A DNA stretch of 64,000 nt, from NCBI GenBank assembly GCA_017409875.1, contig JAFQRW010000008.1, positions 102,920-166,919 of the forward strand. Direction: 5' to 3'. A model generated the notes under the pieces. The model saw only the letters and a program-made list of their open reading frames with translations. It was not told the origin of the DNA and made no database searches. Source of the DNA: Clostridia bacterium. Lineage in GTDB: Bacteria; Bacillota; Clostridia; RGIG6154. Each line of letters opens with the position of its first letter. Positions within the stretch are counted from its first letter, which is position 1. Position numbers and translations under genes: made by a program. Positions 1 to 8,057 of the stretch are shown here, in pieces.

Positions 1-973
1 AATTCGGAGTGTTTTTGGAGTATTTGCCAATGTACGGAACAGAATCTAAGCTCATACAGTCCTGAGTTGACCAACTGTATTTTAACTTTGCATCGGGATA
101 ATATTTATCTTTAACTTTGTTAAGCTCGTGCCAGTTTTCGCCGTGTTTTCCCGTTCTGTGGCTTCCGCCGCCTAAAAGCAGAAGATTGTTGTGAAAGCTA
201 AACGATAGTCCTTTTAAGTTTTCATCAACATACATTCCGCGTAAAGAAGGTGTGTTTTCAAATGCCGAAACATAACTTCTGTGTTGGTAGAGCTTTAAAA
301 AATAGTTCCCGTGTGTGTTAATAAAAGGGAAGTGGGTTGTAACAATAATTTTTTTTGCAGTGATTTTACCTGTGTCTGAAATTGCAGAGGTTGGCTTTAT
401 ATCACGTATAAAAGTGTTTTCGTATATATTTAAATCTTTTGAAATTTCGGCGATAAATTTAACAGGGTTAAACTGCGCCTGATTTTTAAAGCAAATTGCA
501 CCGCTTGTATTAAACGGAAGTTCGTTTGTTTGTGCAAACTCAGCAGGAAATCCTAAAGACCAAGCCGCCTCAACTTCGTTTTCGATTTTTTTGCGGTCAT
601 TTACTGAATACGTGTAAGAATCTTTAATTTCAAAATCGCAATCTAAATCAGAGCACATTTTTTTGTATTCTTCCAGAGCATCCTGGTTTGCCTTAAAGTA
701 CATCATAGCTTTTTCTTTTCCAAATTCTTTTATAAGCTTGCTGTATATAAGTCCGTGCGCAAATGTTATTTTTGCAGTAGTATTTTTTGTTATGCCTGAG
801 GCTATGCGGTTTGCTTCAACCAAAATATAATCTATGCCTGCCTGCTTTAAAAAATAAGCACACAAAATTCCACAAAGCCCGCCGCCAATAATTAAAACAT
901 CTGTTTTTTTGTTACCGTTAAGTTTTTCAAATTGTGGCAAATCGGTCTTATCAGTCCACAGTGATTTGTTCAT
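1..973 (-). CDS. FAD-dependent oxidoreductase (DAO family), C-terminus cut by window edge
   Basis: The gene starts at an ATG preceded by GGAGG and runs off the left edge after 324 codons, so the C-terminus is missing. The N-terminus holds a dinucleotide-binding fold at about residues 25-50 (DVLIIGGGLCG, the GxGxxG-type FAD motif, followed by an acidic residue in LVEANRI). Later parts resemble DAO/glycine-oxidase-like flavoproteins, with YSV, HFPF and a GGGSHRTG segment near the cut. Relatives of this type in Firmicutes often carry a C-terminal Rieske 2Fe-2S domain; whether this one does cannot be seen. It probably oxidises an amine or a small electron donor in the cytoplasm; the substrate is unknown. 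Confidence 0.8.
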   Translation of the reverse strand, partial: MNKSLWTDKTDLPQFEKLNGNKKTDVLIIGGGLCGILCAYFLKQAGIDYILVEANRIASGITKNTTAKITFAHGLIYSKLIKEFGKEKAMMYFKANQDALEEYKKMCSDLDCDFEIKDSYTYSVNDRKKIENEVEAAWSLGFPAEFAQTNELPFNTSGAICFKNQAQFNPVKFIAEISKDLNIYENTFIRDIKPTSAISDTGKITAKKIIVTTHFPFINTHGNYFLKLYQHRSYVSAFENTPSLRGMYVDENLKGLSFSFHNNLLLLGGGSHRTGKHGENWHELNKVKDKYYPDAKLKYSWSTQDCMSLDSVPYIGKYSKNTPN

Positions 974-1131
974 AGAAATCCTCCTTTAAATACAAGAATA
1001 ATATACCCAATTTGTAAAAAAATAAAAAATTTTTCAAAAATGTGGAACTTTTTTGATTTTGGGTAGTCTAAGCAACGTAACCGATAAGGAGTTACCGAAA
1101 AATTTTATCTTATAAATGGAGGAAAAAGAAG

Positions 1132-1830
1132 ATGAACATTAAAAAAAGAATTTTAGCAGCTGTTGCTGCAGTAAGTATGCTTGCAAGTTTTGCAGCAGTA
1201 GCAGAGGAAGCAAATGATGTAATGCTTATTTCAGAACCGGCAGTTGAAGAACAGGCTATGGTAAACGGTGCAACACTTTGGGGTGTTAACGTACAGGTTT
1301 TAGATGAAATCACAATGATGCCTCTTCGTGAAGTAGCAGAAGGTTTTGGTTATACAGTTAACTGGAACGACGAAGATTGGTCAATAGAACTTGTAAAAGG
1401 CGCTTCATACATAACAATGGCAATCGGTGATGATGCTTACGCATTCTCACGTATGGCGCACAGACCGCTTGGCAAAGCACCTACTTTGATTGATGACAAA
1501 ACATATGTTCCGATTGACTTTGTGTCAGAAATGCTTGGCGGATATGCAGTAGCTGAAGAAGAAGGAACATACAAGTTTGTAAGCCCTTCAATCGTAACAG
1601 TTAAAAGCTTTACAGAAGAAGGTTCTTTATTAGTAGAAGATGAAGTTCGTGGTGAAGTTGTTGTTCACATTGGCGAAGAAACAAAAATCTTTGCAGGAGA
1701 CAAAGAAGTAGGTAAAGAAGAAATTAAAGAAGGCATGCTCCTTGGTGTTGAATATGGTATGGCTATGACAATGAGCCTCCCACCGCAGACAACTGCTGAA
1801 AGAATTATCATTCAGAATATTGCTGAATAG
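1132..1830 (+). CDS. Secreted stalk-domain (copper amine oxidase N-terminal-like) protein
   Basis: A 232-residue protein with an N-terminal signal peptide (MNIKKR, then a hydrophobic Ala/Val stretch and AxA cleavage near residue 24). Residues 35-140 contain the paired pattern of the copper-amine-oxidase N-terminal-like 'stalk' domain: MMPLREVAEGFGYTVNW and later YVPIDFVSEMLGG. Residues 150-232 form a small beta-rich tail. Domains of this type are common in secreted clostridial proteins and are thought to be structural or wall-associated; the copper enzyme itself is absent. GGAGG at 1118-1122 sets the start. It is a single-gene unit closed by a strong terminator. The exact role is unknown. Confidence 0.85.
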   Translation: MNIKKRILAAVAAVSMLASFAAVAEEANDVMLISEPAVEEQAMVNGATLWGVNVQVLDEITMMPLREVAEGFGYTVNWNDEDWSIELVKGASYITMAIGDDAYAFSRMAHRPLGKAPTLIDDKTYVPIDFVSEMLGGYAVAEEEGTYKFVSPSIVTVKSFTEEGSLLVEDEVRGEVVVHIGEETKIFAGDKEVGKEEIKEGMLLGVEYGMAMTMSLPPQTTAERIIIQNIAE

Positions 1831-1859
1831 TAGATACATAAACATTCTCCTTAAAAAAA

Positions 1860-1889
1860 GGCTGAAAGCATAAGCTTTCAGCCTTTTTT
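1860..1889. terminator. Bidirectional intrinsic terminator
   Basis: Ten-base-pair stem GGCTGAAAGC/GCTTTCAGCC with an ATAA loop, flanked by A-rich sequence on one side and T6 on the other. It separates the plus-strand stalk-domain gene from the minus-strand feo genes and can serve both. Confidence 0.9.
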
Positions 1890-1899
1890 GTATAAATGT

Positions 1900-2073
1900 T
1901 TATTGTTCCTTTGGTTTGCCACAAGTGCAAGGGGAGTTGCCTGCTTTGTTTTGACAGCATCCGCTGACAGGACAACCTATGCATTTTGCACCGTTTTTCT
2001 TTTGTTTAACGATATAAAATATTGCCAAAGCCAAAATAGCAATAATAACAAGTGTTGCAATGATATTTTTCAT
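1900..2073 (-). CDS. FeoB-associated Cys-rich membrane miniprotein
   Basis: A 57-residue protein directly downstream of feoB. The N-terminus is one membrane helix (about residues 3-21, Ile/Leu/Ala rich), followed by KQKK and a Cys-rich tail with CIGC, GCC and CTC (six cysteines). This is the composition of the 'FeoB-associated Cys-rich membrane protein' family found next to feoB in Firmicutes. A role in handling ferrous iron at the cytoplasmic mouth of FeoB is inferred from context and not proven. The start ATG is preceded by AAGGAGTT and lies 14 nt after the feoB stop, so it is likely co-transcribed. Confidence 0.85.
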   Translation of the reverse strand: MKNIIATLVIIAILALAIFYIVKQKKNGAKCIGCPVSGCCQNKAGNSPCTCGKPKEQ

Positions 2074-2087
2074 TTAAAACAACTCCT

Positions 2088-4094
2088 TCAGGCAGCTTTC
2101 TTTGAGCTTAAAGTGTATTCAGCTTTTAGCTCTTTGTTAGTTTTCCTGATAAGACCTATAATAATGGCTACCATAACCAAAACTGCAATCAAGCCAGGGA
2201 TAAAGCCTGCACCTAATGTGCCAAGCTCAAATAAAGAACCAATTTGATACACTAAAAATGCGATTGTATAACCTGTGCAAAGCTGAAGCAAAATGCCGCC
2301 CCAAAGCCATTTTGCGCTTTTCATTTCAGCGTTCATAGCACCGATTGCTGCAAAGCAAGGCGGCGTGTAAAGATTAAACATAAGGCAAGCTAAAGCTGCT
2401 GCTTTTGTAAGACCCAGAATAGTTGCAACTTCGTTTGCACCGCCAACTAACGCTAATTCCTCTGTATCGATAAAGTTTGAAATTGCATAAACTGAAGCAA
2501 GAGTTCCAACAACATTTTCTTTTGCAATAAAGCCTGTAACGGCAGCGGCAGCCATTTGCCACGTGCCAATTCCCAGTGGGATAAGTAAAAATGCAACAGG
2601 AGATGCAATAGAAGCAAGGATTGAAGTGCTTGTCATACCTTCGTCAACAAGCTGAAAGCTCCAGTTATAAGCTTGCATGATAGTAACGGCTGCGTTGCAT
2701 ACCAAAATGATGGTACCAGCTTTAACTATGTAAGCCCATCCGCGTGAGCACATTGATTTAAACGCAAGACTGAGGCTTGGAATTTTGTATTCAGGAAGCT
2801 CAATAATAAAGAATGATTTTCTTGCTTTATGACCTGCAATTTTGTTAACTAAGAGCGCGCCTAAGAAAATCAAAGCAATACCAACAAAGTACATTAAAGT
2901 ACCAACCCATGAAGCATCACCAAAGAATACACCTGCAAAAAGTGCAATAACAGGGAGTTTAGCACCGCATGGCATAAATGGTGTGAGCATTGCAGTAGCT
3001 CTTCTTTCTCTTTCATTTCTGATTGTGCGTGATGCCATAATGCCGGGAATTGCACAGCCTGTACCGACAACAAAAGGAATAACCGATTTGCCTGAAAGTC
3101 CTACTTTTTTGAAAATCGGGTCTAAAACCACAGTTGCGCGCGCCATATAACCACAGTCTTCCAAAAGTGCAATAAGGAAGTACATAACCATCACAAGCGG
3201 TAAAAAGCCTACAACTGCGCTTACGCCGCCGATGATACCGTCAACAACAACTGTTTGTAGTATTGGAGCGGTACCTTGCATCCAGCCTGCAACAATTTCG
3301 CCGAAACCGTCGATTATCGGGCAAAGAACACTTTCGGCAAGCCACGGACCAACCCAAGCCTGTGAAATCTGGAATACCAAAAACATAACGATTGCAAAAA
3401 CAGGAAGACCAATCCATGGTTTTGTTAAAACTGCGTCAATTCTATCTTGTGTATTTGTGTTTTTTGACAAAACCTTTCTTGTTTCAACATCTGCTACAAT
3501 TTTATTTACAAATTTAAAACGGTTTCTGTCGTCAGCTTCAACAACAGCTTTGTCGGTTAAATCTATATCACCTTGAACGTAAGGTGCTTTTTGTGTAGTG
3601 CCTGTTAATGAAATAGCAGTATCAACAACTTCTTTTAAGCCTTTATTGTTTGTTGAAATCGTTTCAATAACAGGACAGCAAAGCTTTTCTGAAAGCAGTT
3701 TTATATTAATTGTTGTTTCCTTTTTTGTGTTAATATCACTTTTATTTAATGCAACGACAACGGGAATTCCAAGCTCTAAAAGCTGTGTTGTAAAAAACAA
3801 GCTTCTGCTCAGATTTGTTGCGTCAACGATATTTATAATTGCATCAGGCTTTTCATTTTTTACATAACTGCTTGTGATGCTTTCTTCCGATGTGAAAGGG
3901 GACATTGAGTACGCACCGGGAAGGTCGACTGCAATTAGTTCTTTCGCTCCGTTGTAATGGCTCTTTTTGATAAGACTTTCTCTCTTATCAACGGTAACAC
4001 CTGCCCAGTTTCCAACACGTTCATTCTTTCCCGTTAAAGCATTGTACATGGTGGTTTTACCGCTGTTTGGATTACCTGCTAAGGCAATTCTCAT
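2088..4094 (-). CDS. feoB: Ferrous iron transporter FeoB
   Basis: A 668-residue Fe(II) permease of the cytoplasmic membrane. The N-terminal G domain has G1 GNPNSGKT (residues 7-14), G3 DLPG and G4 NKSD. Residues from about 225 on form the membrane part with two Gate regions, including the conserved Cys motifs GTGCAIPG and FMPCGAKLP. The length is near the short end of the family, since the C-terminal cytoplasmic tail is brief and Lys-rich. It follows feoA on the same strand with its own DtxR-type operator upstream, and precedes the Cys-rich miniprotein. It is expected to be repressed by iron through the divergent regulator at 4594. Confidence 0.97.
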   Translation of the reverse strand: MRIALAGNPNSGKTTMYNALTGKNERVGNWAGVTVDKRESLIKKSHYNGAKELIAVDLPGAYSMSPFTSEESITSSYVKNEKPDAIINIVDATNLSRSLFFTTQLLELGIPVVVALNKSDINTKKETTINIKLLSEKLCCPVIETISTNNKGLKEVVDTAISLTGTTQKAPYVQGDIDLTDKAVVEADDRNRFKFVNKIVADVETRKVLSKNTNTQDRIDAVLTKPWIGLPVFAIVMFLVFQISQAWVGPWLAESVLCPIIDGFGEIVAGWMQGTAPILQTVVVDGIIGGVSAVVGFLPLVMVMYFLIALLEDCGYMARATVVLDPIFKKVGLSGKSVIPFVVGTGCAIPGIMASRTIRNERERRATAMLTPFMPCGAKLPVIALFAGVFFGDASWVGTLMYFVGIALIFLGALLVNKIAGHKARKSFFIIELPEYKIPSLSLAFKSMCSRGWAYIVKAGTIILVCNAAVTIMQAYNWSFQLVDEGMTSTSILASIASPVAFLLIPLGIGTWQMAAAAVTGFIAKENVVGTLASVYAISNFIDTEELALVGGANEVATILGLTKAAALACLMFNLYTPPCFAAIGAMNAEMKSAKWLWGGILLQLCTGYTIAFLVYQIGSLFELGTLGAGFIPGLIAVLVMVAIIIGLIRKTNKELKAEYTLSSKKAA

Positions 4095-4150
4095 TCTTTA
4101 TTCCTCCTCTTGCTGTAGACATCTTAAAAACATTTTTTACTTATTTAGTG

Positions 4151-4166
4151 GTTAGTGCGAGCTAAC
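4151..4166. promoter_or_regulatory. DtxR-type operator upstream of feoB
   Basis: Inverted repeat GTTAG-N6-CTAAC. The same arms and spacing occur upstream of feoA at 4457-4472, and they resemble the core of DtxR/IdeR boxes (TTAGGTTAG dyads). It lies 57 nt upstream of the feoB start, suggesting a separate iron-repressed promoter for feoB. Confidence 0.7.
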
Positions 4167-4183
4167 TTCGTGCCAAAATATAT

Positions 4184-4213
4184 ACGGCAGCACTTTTTAA
4201 AGTGCACTGCCGT
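4184..4213 (-). terminator. Hairpin between feoA and feoB
   Basis: ACGGCAG...CTGCCGT arms abut the feoA stop codon. On the minus strand the stem is followed by TATATATTTT, so it may end or attenuate feoA transcripts before the feoB promoter. The T-run is imperfect. Confidence 0.45.
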
Positions 4214-4426
4214 TTATATAATAATTGCTTCTGCTAATTGGTTATCTATATTATATCTGCCGTCTTTAATAGAAATAATACATCCGCCTTTAACGTGGTT
4301 GATAACAGTAACAGATTCTCCGCTGTAACAACCTAAGGTAAAAAGAAATGAGTTTAATTCTTCATCATCGGTCTTAATGTCTTTAATTATGTATTCTATG
4401 CCAACCTGAGCCTCGGTTAAATTCAT
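4214..4426 (-). CDS. feoA: Ferrous iron transport protein FeoA
   Basis: A 70-residue cytoplasmic SH3-like protein with the FeoA pattern: N-terminal LTEAQVG, central LGCYSGESVTVIN and C-terminal DGRYNIDNQLAEAI. FeoA is a small partner needed for FeoB activity. GAGGTG sits 5 nt before the ATG. It is read from a TTGACA-N17-TAAAAT promoter, with an operator dyad just past the -10 box, and is divergent from the DtxR-type regulator. Confidence 0.93.
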   Translation of the reverse strand: MNLTEAQVGIEYIIKDIKTDDEELNSFLFTLGCYSGESVTVINHVKGGCIISIKDGRYNIDNQLAEAIII

Positions 4427-4456
4427 TTTTTCACCTCTTTAAAACTAAATCAAGCG

Positions 4457-4472
4457 GTTAGTCTTTGCTAAC
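4457..4472. promoter_or_regulatory. DtxR-type operator at the feoA start site
   Basis: Inverted repeat GTTAG-N6-CTAAC placed immediately downstream of the feoA -10 box (4480-4485, minus strand), where a bound repressor would block initiation. It matches the box before feoB in both arms and spacing. Confidence 0.75.
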
Positions 4473-4479
4473 TTATGGT

Positions 4480-4508
4480 ATTTTAACACGAATTATTAGG
4501 CTTGTCAA
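4480..4508 (-). promoter_or_regulatory. feoA promoter
   Basis: On the minus strand TTGACA (4503-4508) and TAAAAT (4480-4485) are separated by 17 bp. Confidence 0.8.
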
Positions 4509-4533
4509 TACTTTTTTGGAATAAATTATGTTT

Positions 4534-4562
4534 TTGACAAATTTTCTTTTGTATGATAAAAT
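4534..4562 (+). promoter_or_regulatory. Promoter of the DtxR-type regulator gene
   Basis: TTGACA (4534-4539), 17-bp spacer, TAAAAT (4557-4562), 31 nt before the start codon. No operator dyad is seen over this promoter itself. Confidence 0.75.
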
Positions 4563-4593
4563 ATTTATATATTAAATCTATGAGGTACAAGTC

Positions 4594-4965
4594 ATGATTA
4601 TTAAAGAATCAGCAGAAAATTATCTTGAAACAATATATATGCTTAATAAAAAAAACGGGTATGTAAGAAGCATTGATATTGCAAATGAGCTTGGATTTTC
4701 AAAACCCAGCATTTCTGTTGCAATGAAGGGCTTTCGTGAAGACGGATATATTTACGTAGATACAGACGGTAAGATTACACTCACACAAAAGGGAACTGAA
4801 GTAGCAGAACGTGTTTATGAACGCCACCAGGTGATTGCAAAAGCACTTATGGCATTAGGAGTTGACGAGCAGACTGCATTTGAAGACAGCTGTAAATTAG
4901 AACACGATTTAAGCGACAAAAGCTTTGAGAAGATAAAAGAGCATTTTGAAAAATATAACAAATAA
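4594..4965 (+). CDS. DtxR/MntR-family metal-dependent repressor
   Basis: A 123-residue DNA-binding protein. Residues 1-60 are the winged helix-turn-helix of the DtxR family (SAENYLETIYML, then IANELGFSKPSISVAMKGF). Residues 65-120 are the metal-binding dimerisation domain with ERH, a CKLEHDLS segment and a final helix. The C-terminal SH3-like domain of DtxR/IdeR is absent, as in MntR-sized members. It is divergent from feoA, and two identical dyads flank the feo genes, so it most likely represses feoAB with Fe(II) as co-repressor. Mn(II) as the effector cannot be ruled out from sequence. GAGGTAC precedes the ATG. Confidence 0.92.
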   Translation: MIIKESAENYLETIYMLNKKNGYVRSIDIANELGFSKPSISVAMKGFREDGYIYVDTDGKITLTQKGTEVAERVYERHQVIAKALMALGVDEQTAFEDSCKLEHDLSDKSFEKIKEHFEKYNK

Positions 4966-4970
4966 AAAAA

Positions 4971-4996
4971 CAAGCCTTAAAGGCTTGTTTTTTTTT
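4971..4996 (+). terminator. Intrinsic terminator after the DtxR-type gene
   Basis: CAAGCCT-TAA-AGGCTTG stem followed by nine T residues. The T-run ends exactly at the partial tRNA-Thr copy that starts at 4996. Confidence 0.9.
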
Positions 4997-5187
4997 GGAG
5001 CTGGTAATGCGACAAATACGCTTTGCGTATTTCCTGCTTGTCCACCCAATTGCATTCGCAACTTGGTACCGGACTGCGCACCACTCACCTAAAAACGACT
5101 CCCAATCGTTTTCTTAACGGTTCGTGCCCTCGTAGCGTTCAAGTCGCATCATTTGTAAAAAAAGCATCCCAAAAGGGATGCTTTTAT
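4996..5187. repeat. Partial duplication of the tRNA-Thr 3' end with intervening element
   Basis: Bases 4996-5013 are an exact 18-nt copy of the 3' end of tRNA-Thr including its CCA (5188-5205), same orientation, 192 nt apart. Next to the copy is a palindrome (AAATACGC/GCGTATTT, 5014-5032). Near the tRNA side, about 5132-5150, the T-arm sequence appears again in opposite orientation (GCGTTCAAGTCGCAT). The block between has no open frame and is less AT-rich than its surroundings. It looks like a short insertion at a tRNA 3' end, or the residue of one. Confidence 0.6.
5161..5186 (-). terminator. Terminator of tRNA-Thr
   Basis: Stem AAAGCATCCC/GGGATGCTTT with a 4-nt loop. On the minus strand it follows the tRNA CCA by a few bases and is followed by a T-run. 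Confidence 0.85.
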
Positions 5188-5263
5188 TGGAGCTGGTAAT
5201 GCGACTTGAACGCACGACCCCTTCATTACGAGTGAAGTGCTCTACCGACTGAGCTATACCAGC
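5188..5263 (-). tRNA. tRNA-Thr (CGT)
   Basis: A 76-nt cloverleaf with encoded CCA: acceptor GCTGGTA/TACCAGC, anticodon stem CTTCA/TGAAG, loop CTCGTAA with anticodon CGT, and T-loop TTCAAGT. It lies downstream of rpmB on the same strand. I see no clear promoter of its own, so read-through from rpmB is possible. Confidence 0.95.
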
Positions 5264-5333
5264 ATGTTAATAAAAAGTCCAAAGATTAAATAACGGTTTT
5301 CACTAAAAGTGAAAACCGCAAAATGCAATCGGT

Positions 5334-5362
5334 AAAGGTTAATCTTTCTGATTAACCTTTAA
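5334..5362 (-). terminator. Hairpins downstream of rpmB
   Basis: An 11-bp stem (AAAGGTTAATC/GATTAACCTTT) just after the rpmB stop, with a second stem CGGTTTTCAC/GTGAAAACCG at 5293-5317. Neither has a clean T-run, so partial read-through into tRNA-Thr is plausible. Confidence 0.5.
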
Positions 5363-5369
5363 ATTTTAA

Positions 5370-5558
5370 TTACATAGCTCTTGTAACTTTTCCCGAACGC
5401 AAACATCTTGTGCAAACGTTAACAGTTTTTCTAGTACCATTAACAACAGCTTTAACCTTTCTGATGTTAGGTTTCCAAGCTCTGTTTGTTCTGATGTGAG
5501 AGTGAGAAATATTTATTCCGAATACAACGCCTTTGCCGCAGATATCGCATTTTGCCAT
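5370..5558 (-). CDS. rpmB: 50S ribosomal protein L28
   Basis: A 62-residue protein with the L28 pattern: MAKCDICGKG, then SHSHIRTNRAWKPN, and CTRCLRSGKV at the C-terminus. The two CxxC pairs show it is the zinc-binding (C+) form. It is a structural part of the large ribosomal subunit. GAGGTG precedes the start. A promoter TTGCAT-N17-TACAAT lies at 5606-5634 on the minus strand. Confidence 0.97.
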   Translation of the reverse strand: MAKCDICGKGVVFGINISHSHIRTNRAWKPNIRKVKAVVNGTRKTVNVCTRCLRSGKVTRAM

Positions 5559-5605
5559 GTATGATACACCTCCTCAAAAATCCGTACAAATCTAAAGTAC
5601 ACCAT

Positions 5606-5634
5606 ATTGTAACACAAAAAAATATAAAATGCAA
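5606..5634 (-). promoter_or_regulatory. rpmB promoter
   Basis: On the minus strand TTGCAT (5629-5634), 17-bp spacer, TACAAT (5606-5611). Confidence 0.65.
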
Positions 5635-5684
5635 GCTATTTTTTTATTTTTTATATCAAAATTTTATTAAAACTCCTTTGATTG

Positions 5685-5713
5685 TTGATTTTTGCCTTGC
5701 TCTATGGTAAACT
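5685..5713 (+). promoter_or_regulatory. comEC promoter
   Basis: TTGATT (5685-5690), 17-bp spacer, TAAACT (5708-5713), about 30 nt before the start codon. Confidence 0.55.
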
Positions 5714-5743
5714 TTTAAAGATTCTTGCGTTTGGGAGTTAATT

Positions 5744-8026
5744 ATGAGAAGAAGGTATTTGTGCATTGCTGTAAGCATGTTTGCAGCGGGAATTTTATGC
5801 TTTGGCGCTCCTTTTAATCTGTTCTGGATTATTTTTGGTGTATTTATGCTCTTGGGAGTAGTTTTATTAATAAAATCTAAAAAAGTCTTTTTAATTATTC
5901 TTTCTGTCATGTTCTTAACGGGCGGTCTTTACGGAAATTATACGCAAAATGCTTATAAAAAGTCTCCACTTTATGAGTACACTCAAAAGCCATGCAGAGG
6001 AAAGATGTTTGTTGAAGAAATTGAAACAAAATCTAAAGACTATGTGACTGTTAAAGCAACAGTTACTTTAGTTGACGACAAAAAGGTAAATGAAACGATA
6101 CGTTTTACAATATTTGATTTAAGTGATATCAGGGTAAACACTGTTATATACTTTGATGAACTGAAGTTTCAAATTCCTGATATACAAAGAAATCGTGGAG
6201 GATTTAACTACAACAAGTATTTAAAGTCCAAAGGAATATATTTTACAGCTTCAGCCTCAAGAAGTAATTTAAGAGCAATGGGAAGCGACGGCTTTTTTAT
6301 TTTAAGACATTTAAGAACATTAAAGCAGCAGATTGACTATCGCGCACAAGAGGTTTTTGGAGAAAGCTATGCAATGCAGATAATGCCTGCAATTTTAGTT
6401 GGCAATGATATTTCGCTTTCTGATGAGATAAATGACCTGTTTAGTGTCGCAGGGTTAACACATATTTTGGTTGCTTCCGGTATGCACGTTGCGGCTGTTA
6501 TTGCAATTTGTGCAATATTGTTTTATCCTCTTCGCAAACGCAGACTTATTTATAATATATTATCTATAACTGCTTTGCTTATGTTCGGAGGAATAGTAGG
6601 ACTTCAACCATCAATAGTGCGTGCCATTACTGCATACATAATATATTTTATTGCAAGAAACACTTTGAAAAGTGCAGACCGGCTTACTGTGCTTTTTGAA
6701 GCTATGCTTGTAATTTTGCTTATTAATCCTATGAATATATACAATTTAAGCTTTCTTTTATCGTTTGGAGCTGTTTTTGGAATTATAATATTTACTCCGC
6801 ATATTATAAGATGTGCCGGATGGTTTTTTTATGCATCGTCAGTTAGGACTGCCAAATATAACGCATCGAGGTTATTTGATATGATAATAACTGCTGCTGC
6901 AATTTGTATTTCTGCTCAAATCGGGGTGCTGCCGATTTTGATTTGGGCTGTCAATGGTACAGCAGTACTGTCTTTATTTGTAAATGTGGTTGTTTCGCTT
7001 GCAACACCGCTTTTGTATGCTTTCGGAGTAATTGCACTTATTACAAACACACAGCCGTTTGTAATGATTACTGAGTTTTTGTGTGATAGTTTAGTAAAAG
7101 GTGCCAAGATTACTGCAATGATACCGGGGAACAATATAAGTTTGCCACAGTCTGATTTAATAACTGCATGTGCTATTTTGTTTGTGGTTTTCTTAATTTT
7201 AAGATGTAAAACAGACTGGTTTAAGAAATTATTCGAGCCGTGTGTTTATATTTGTGTATTGTTTGCACTTTTAGGGTGCGTACTTAGCTCGTATATTCCT
7301 GAAAACAAAGCGATGGTTACATTTTTAAATGTAAATCAAGGCGACTGTGCGATAATAAGAATTCATTCAAATAAGACGATTGTTATAGATACCGGAACGG
7401 AAAATATGTGTGAATACGAATTGATTTCATATTTGAAGCGGGCAGGTATCGGTAAAATAGATGCACTGATTTTATCTCATGGTGATAATGACCATTCAGG
7501 TGGAGCAAAAATACTTACAGAGTCGGTAAAAGTAGAAAAAATAATTACAAGCAAATTTTTTGACCCCGAAATTGAGGGCGTTTTACATACCGCTTTAAAT
7601 CGGGGTGATGAGTTTGATATAGGCAAGGCGCATTTTACTGTTATCAGCCCTGATGAAAACGGAAAGTATTCTGACAAAAACGACTCATCTTTAGTTTTAA
7701 GAATGGATTTTGGCGAAAGCTCATTTTTGTTTACAGGCGATATAAGTACAGAAGTGGAAAATACATTGACAAATATTGATGCTGATGTTTTGAAAGTTTC
7801 ACACCATGGTTCGAAAAGTTCCAGCGGTGAAAACTTTTTAAAAGAGGTCTCACCTGAATTTTCTGTTGTTTCTGTTGATAAGGATAATTCGTACGGACAT
7901 CCTGATTCTAAAGTGATTGAAAGGCTTTTAAATCTTCCTTGCCAGGTTTTAAGGACGGATAAAGATTATACAATAACATTTGTAGCAGACGTAAACGGTG
8001 AATTTTCATTGACAAAAGGTCTTTGA
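5744..8026 (+). CDS. comEC: DNA internalisation-related competence protein ComEC/Rec2
   Basis: A 760-residue membrane protein of normal family length. It has N-terminal TM helices and a soluble OB-like segment (about 90-190). The Competence domain with many TM helices (about 200-450) includes VAGLTHILVASGMHV. A C-terminal metallo-beta-lactamase-like domain starts near residue 520, with VNQGDC, IDTG and HGDNDHSGG (about 579). ComEC forms the channel that takes up single-stranded DNA, and the C-terminal domain is the likely nuclease. Other com genes are not in this window. cysK follows 31 nt downstream. Confidence 0.95.
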   Translation: MRRRYLCIAVSMFAAGILCFGAPFNLFWIIFGVFMLLGVVLLIKSKKVFLIILSVMFLTGGLYGNYTQNAYKKSPLYEYTQKPCRGKMFVEEIETKSKDYVTVKATVTLVDDKKVNETIRFTIFDLSDIRVNTVIYFDELKFQIPDIQRNRGGFNYNKYLKSKGIYFTASASRSNLRAMGSDGFFILRHLRTLKQQIDYRAQEVFGESYAMQIMPAILVGNDISLSDEINDLFSVAGLTHILVASGMHVAAVIAICAILFYPLRKRRLIYNILSITALLMFGGIVGLQPSIVRAITAYIIYFIARNTLKSADRLTVLFEAMLVILLINPMNIYNLSFLLSFGAVFGIIIFTPHIIRCAGWFFYASSVRTAKYNASRLFDMIITAAAICISAQIGVLPILIWAVNGTAVLSLFVNVVVSLATPLLYAFGVIALITNTQPFVMITEFLCDSLVKGAKITAMIPGNNISLPQSDLITACAILFVVFLILRCKTDWFKKLFEPCVYICVLFALLGCVLSSYIPENKAMVTFLNVNQGDCAIIRIHSNKTIVIDTGTENMCEYELISYLKRAGIGKIDALILSHGDNDHSGGAKILTESVKVEKIITSKFFDPEIEGVLHTALNRGDEFDIGKAHFTVISPDENGKYSDKNDSSLVLRMDFGESSFLFTGDISTEVENTLTNIDADVLKVSHHGSKSSSGENFLKEVSPEFSVVSVDKDNSYGHPDSKVIERLLNLPCQVLRTDKDYTITFVADVNGEFSLTKGL

Positions 8027-8057
8027 AGCAATATAATTTATATAGGAAGTGATTTAA

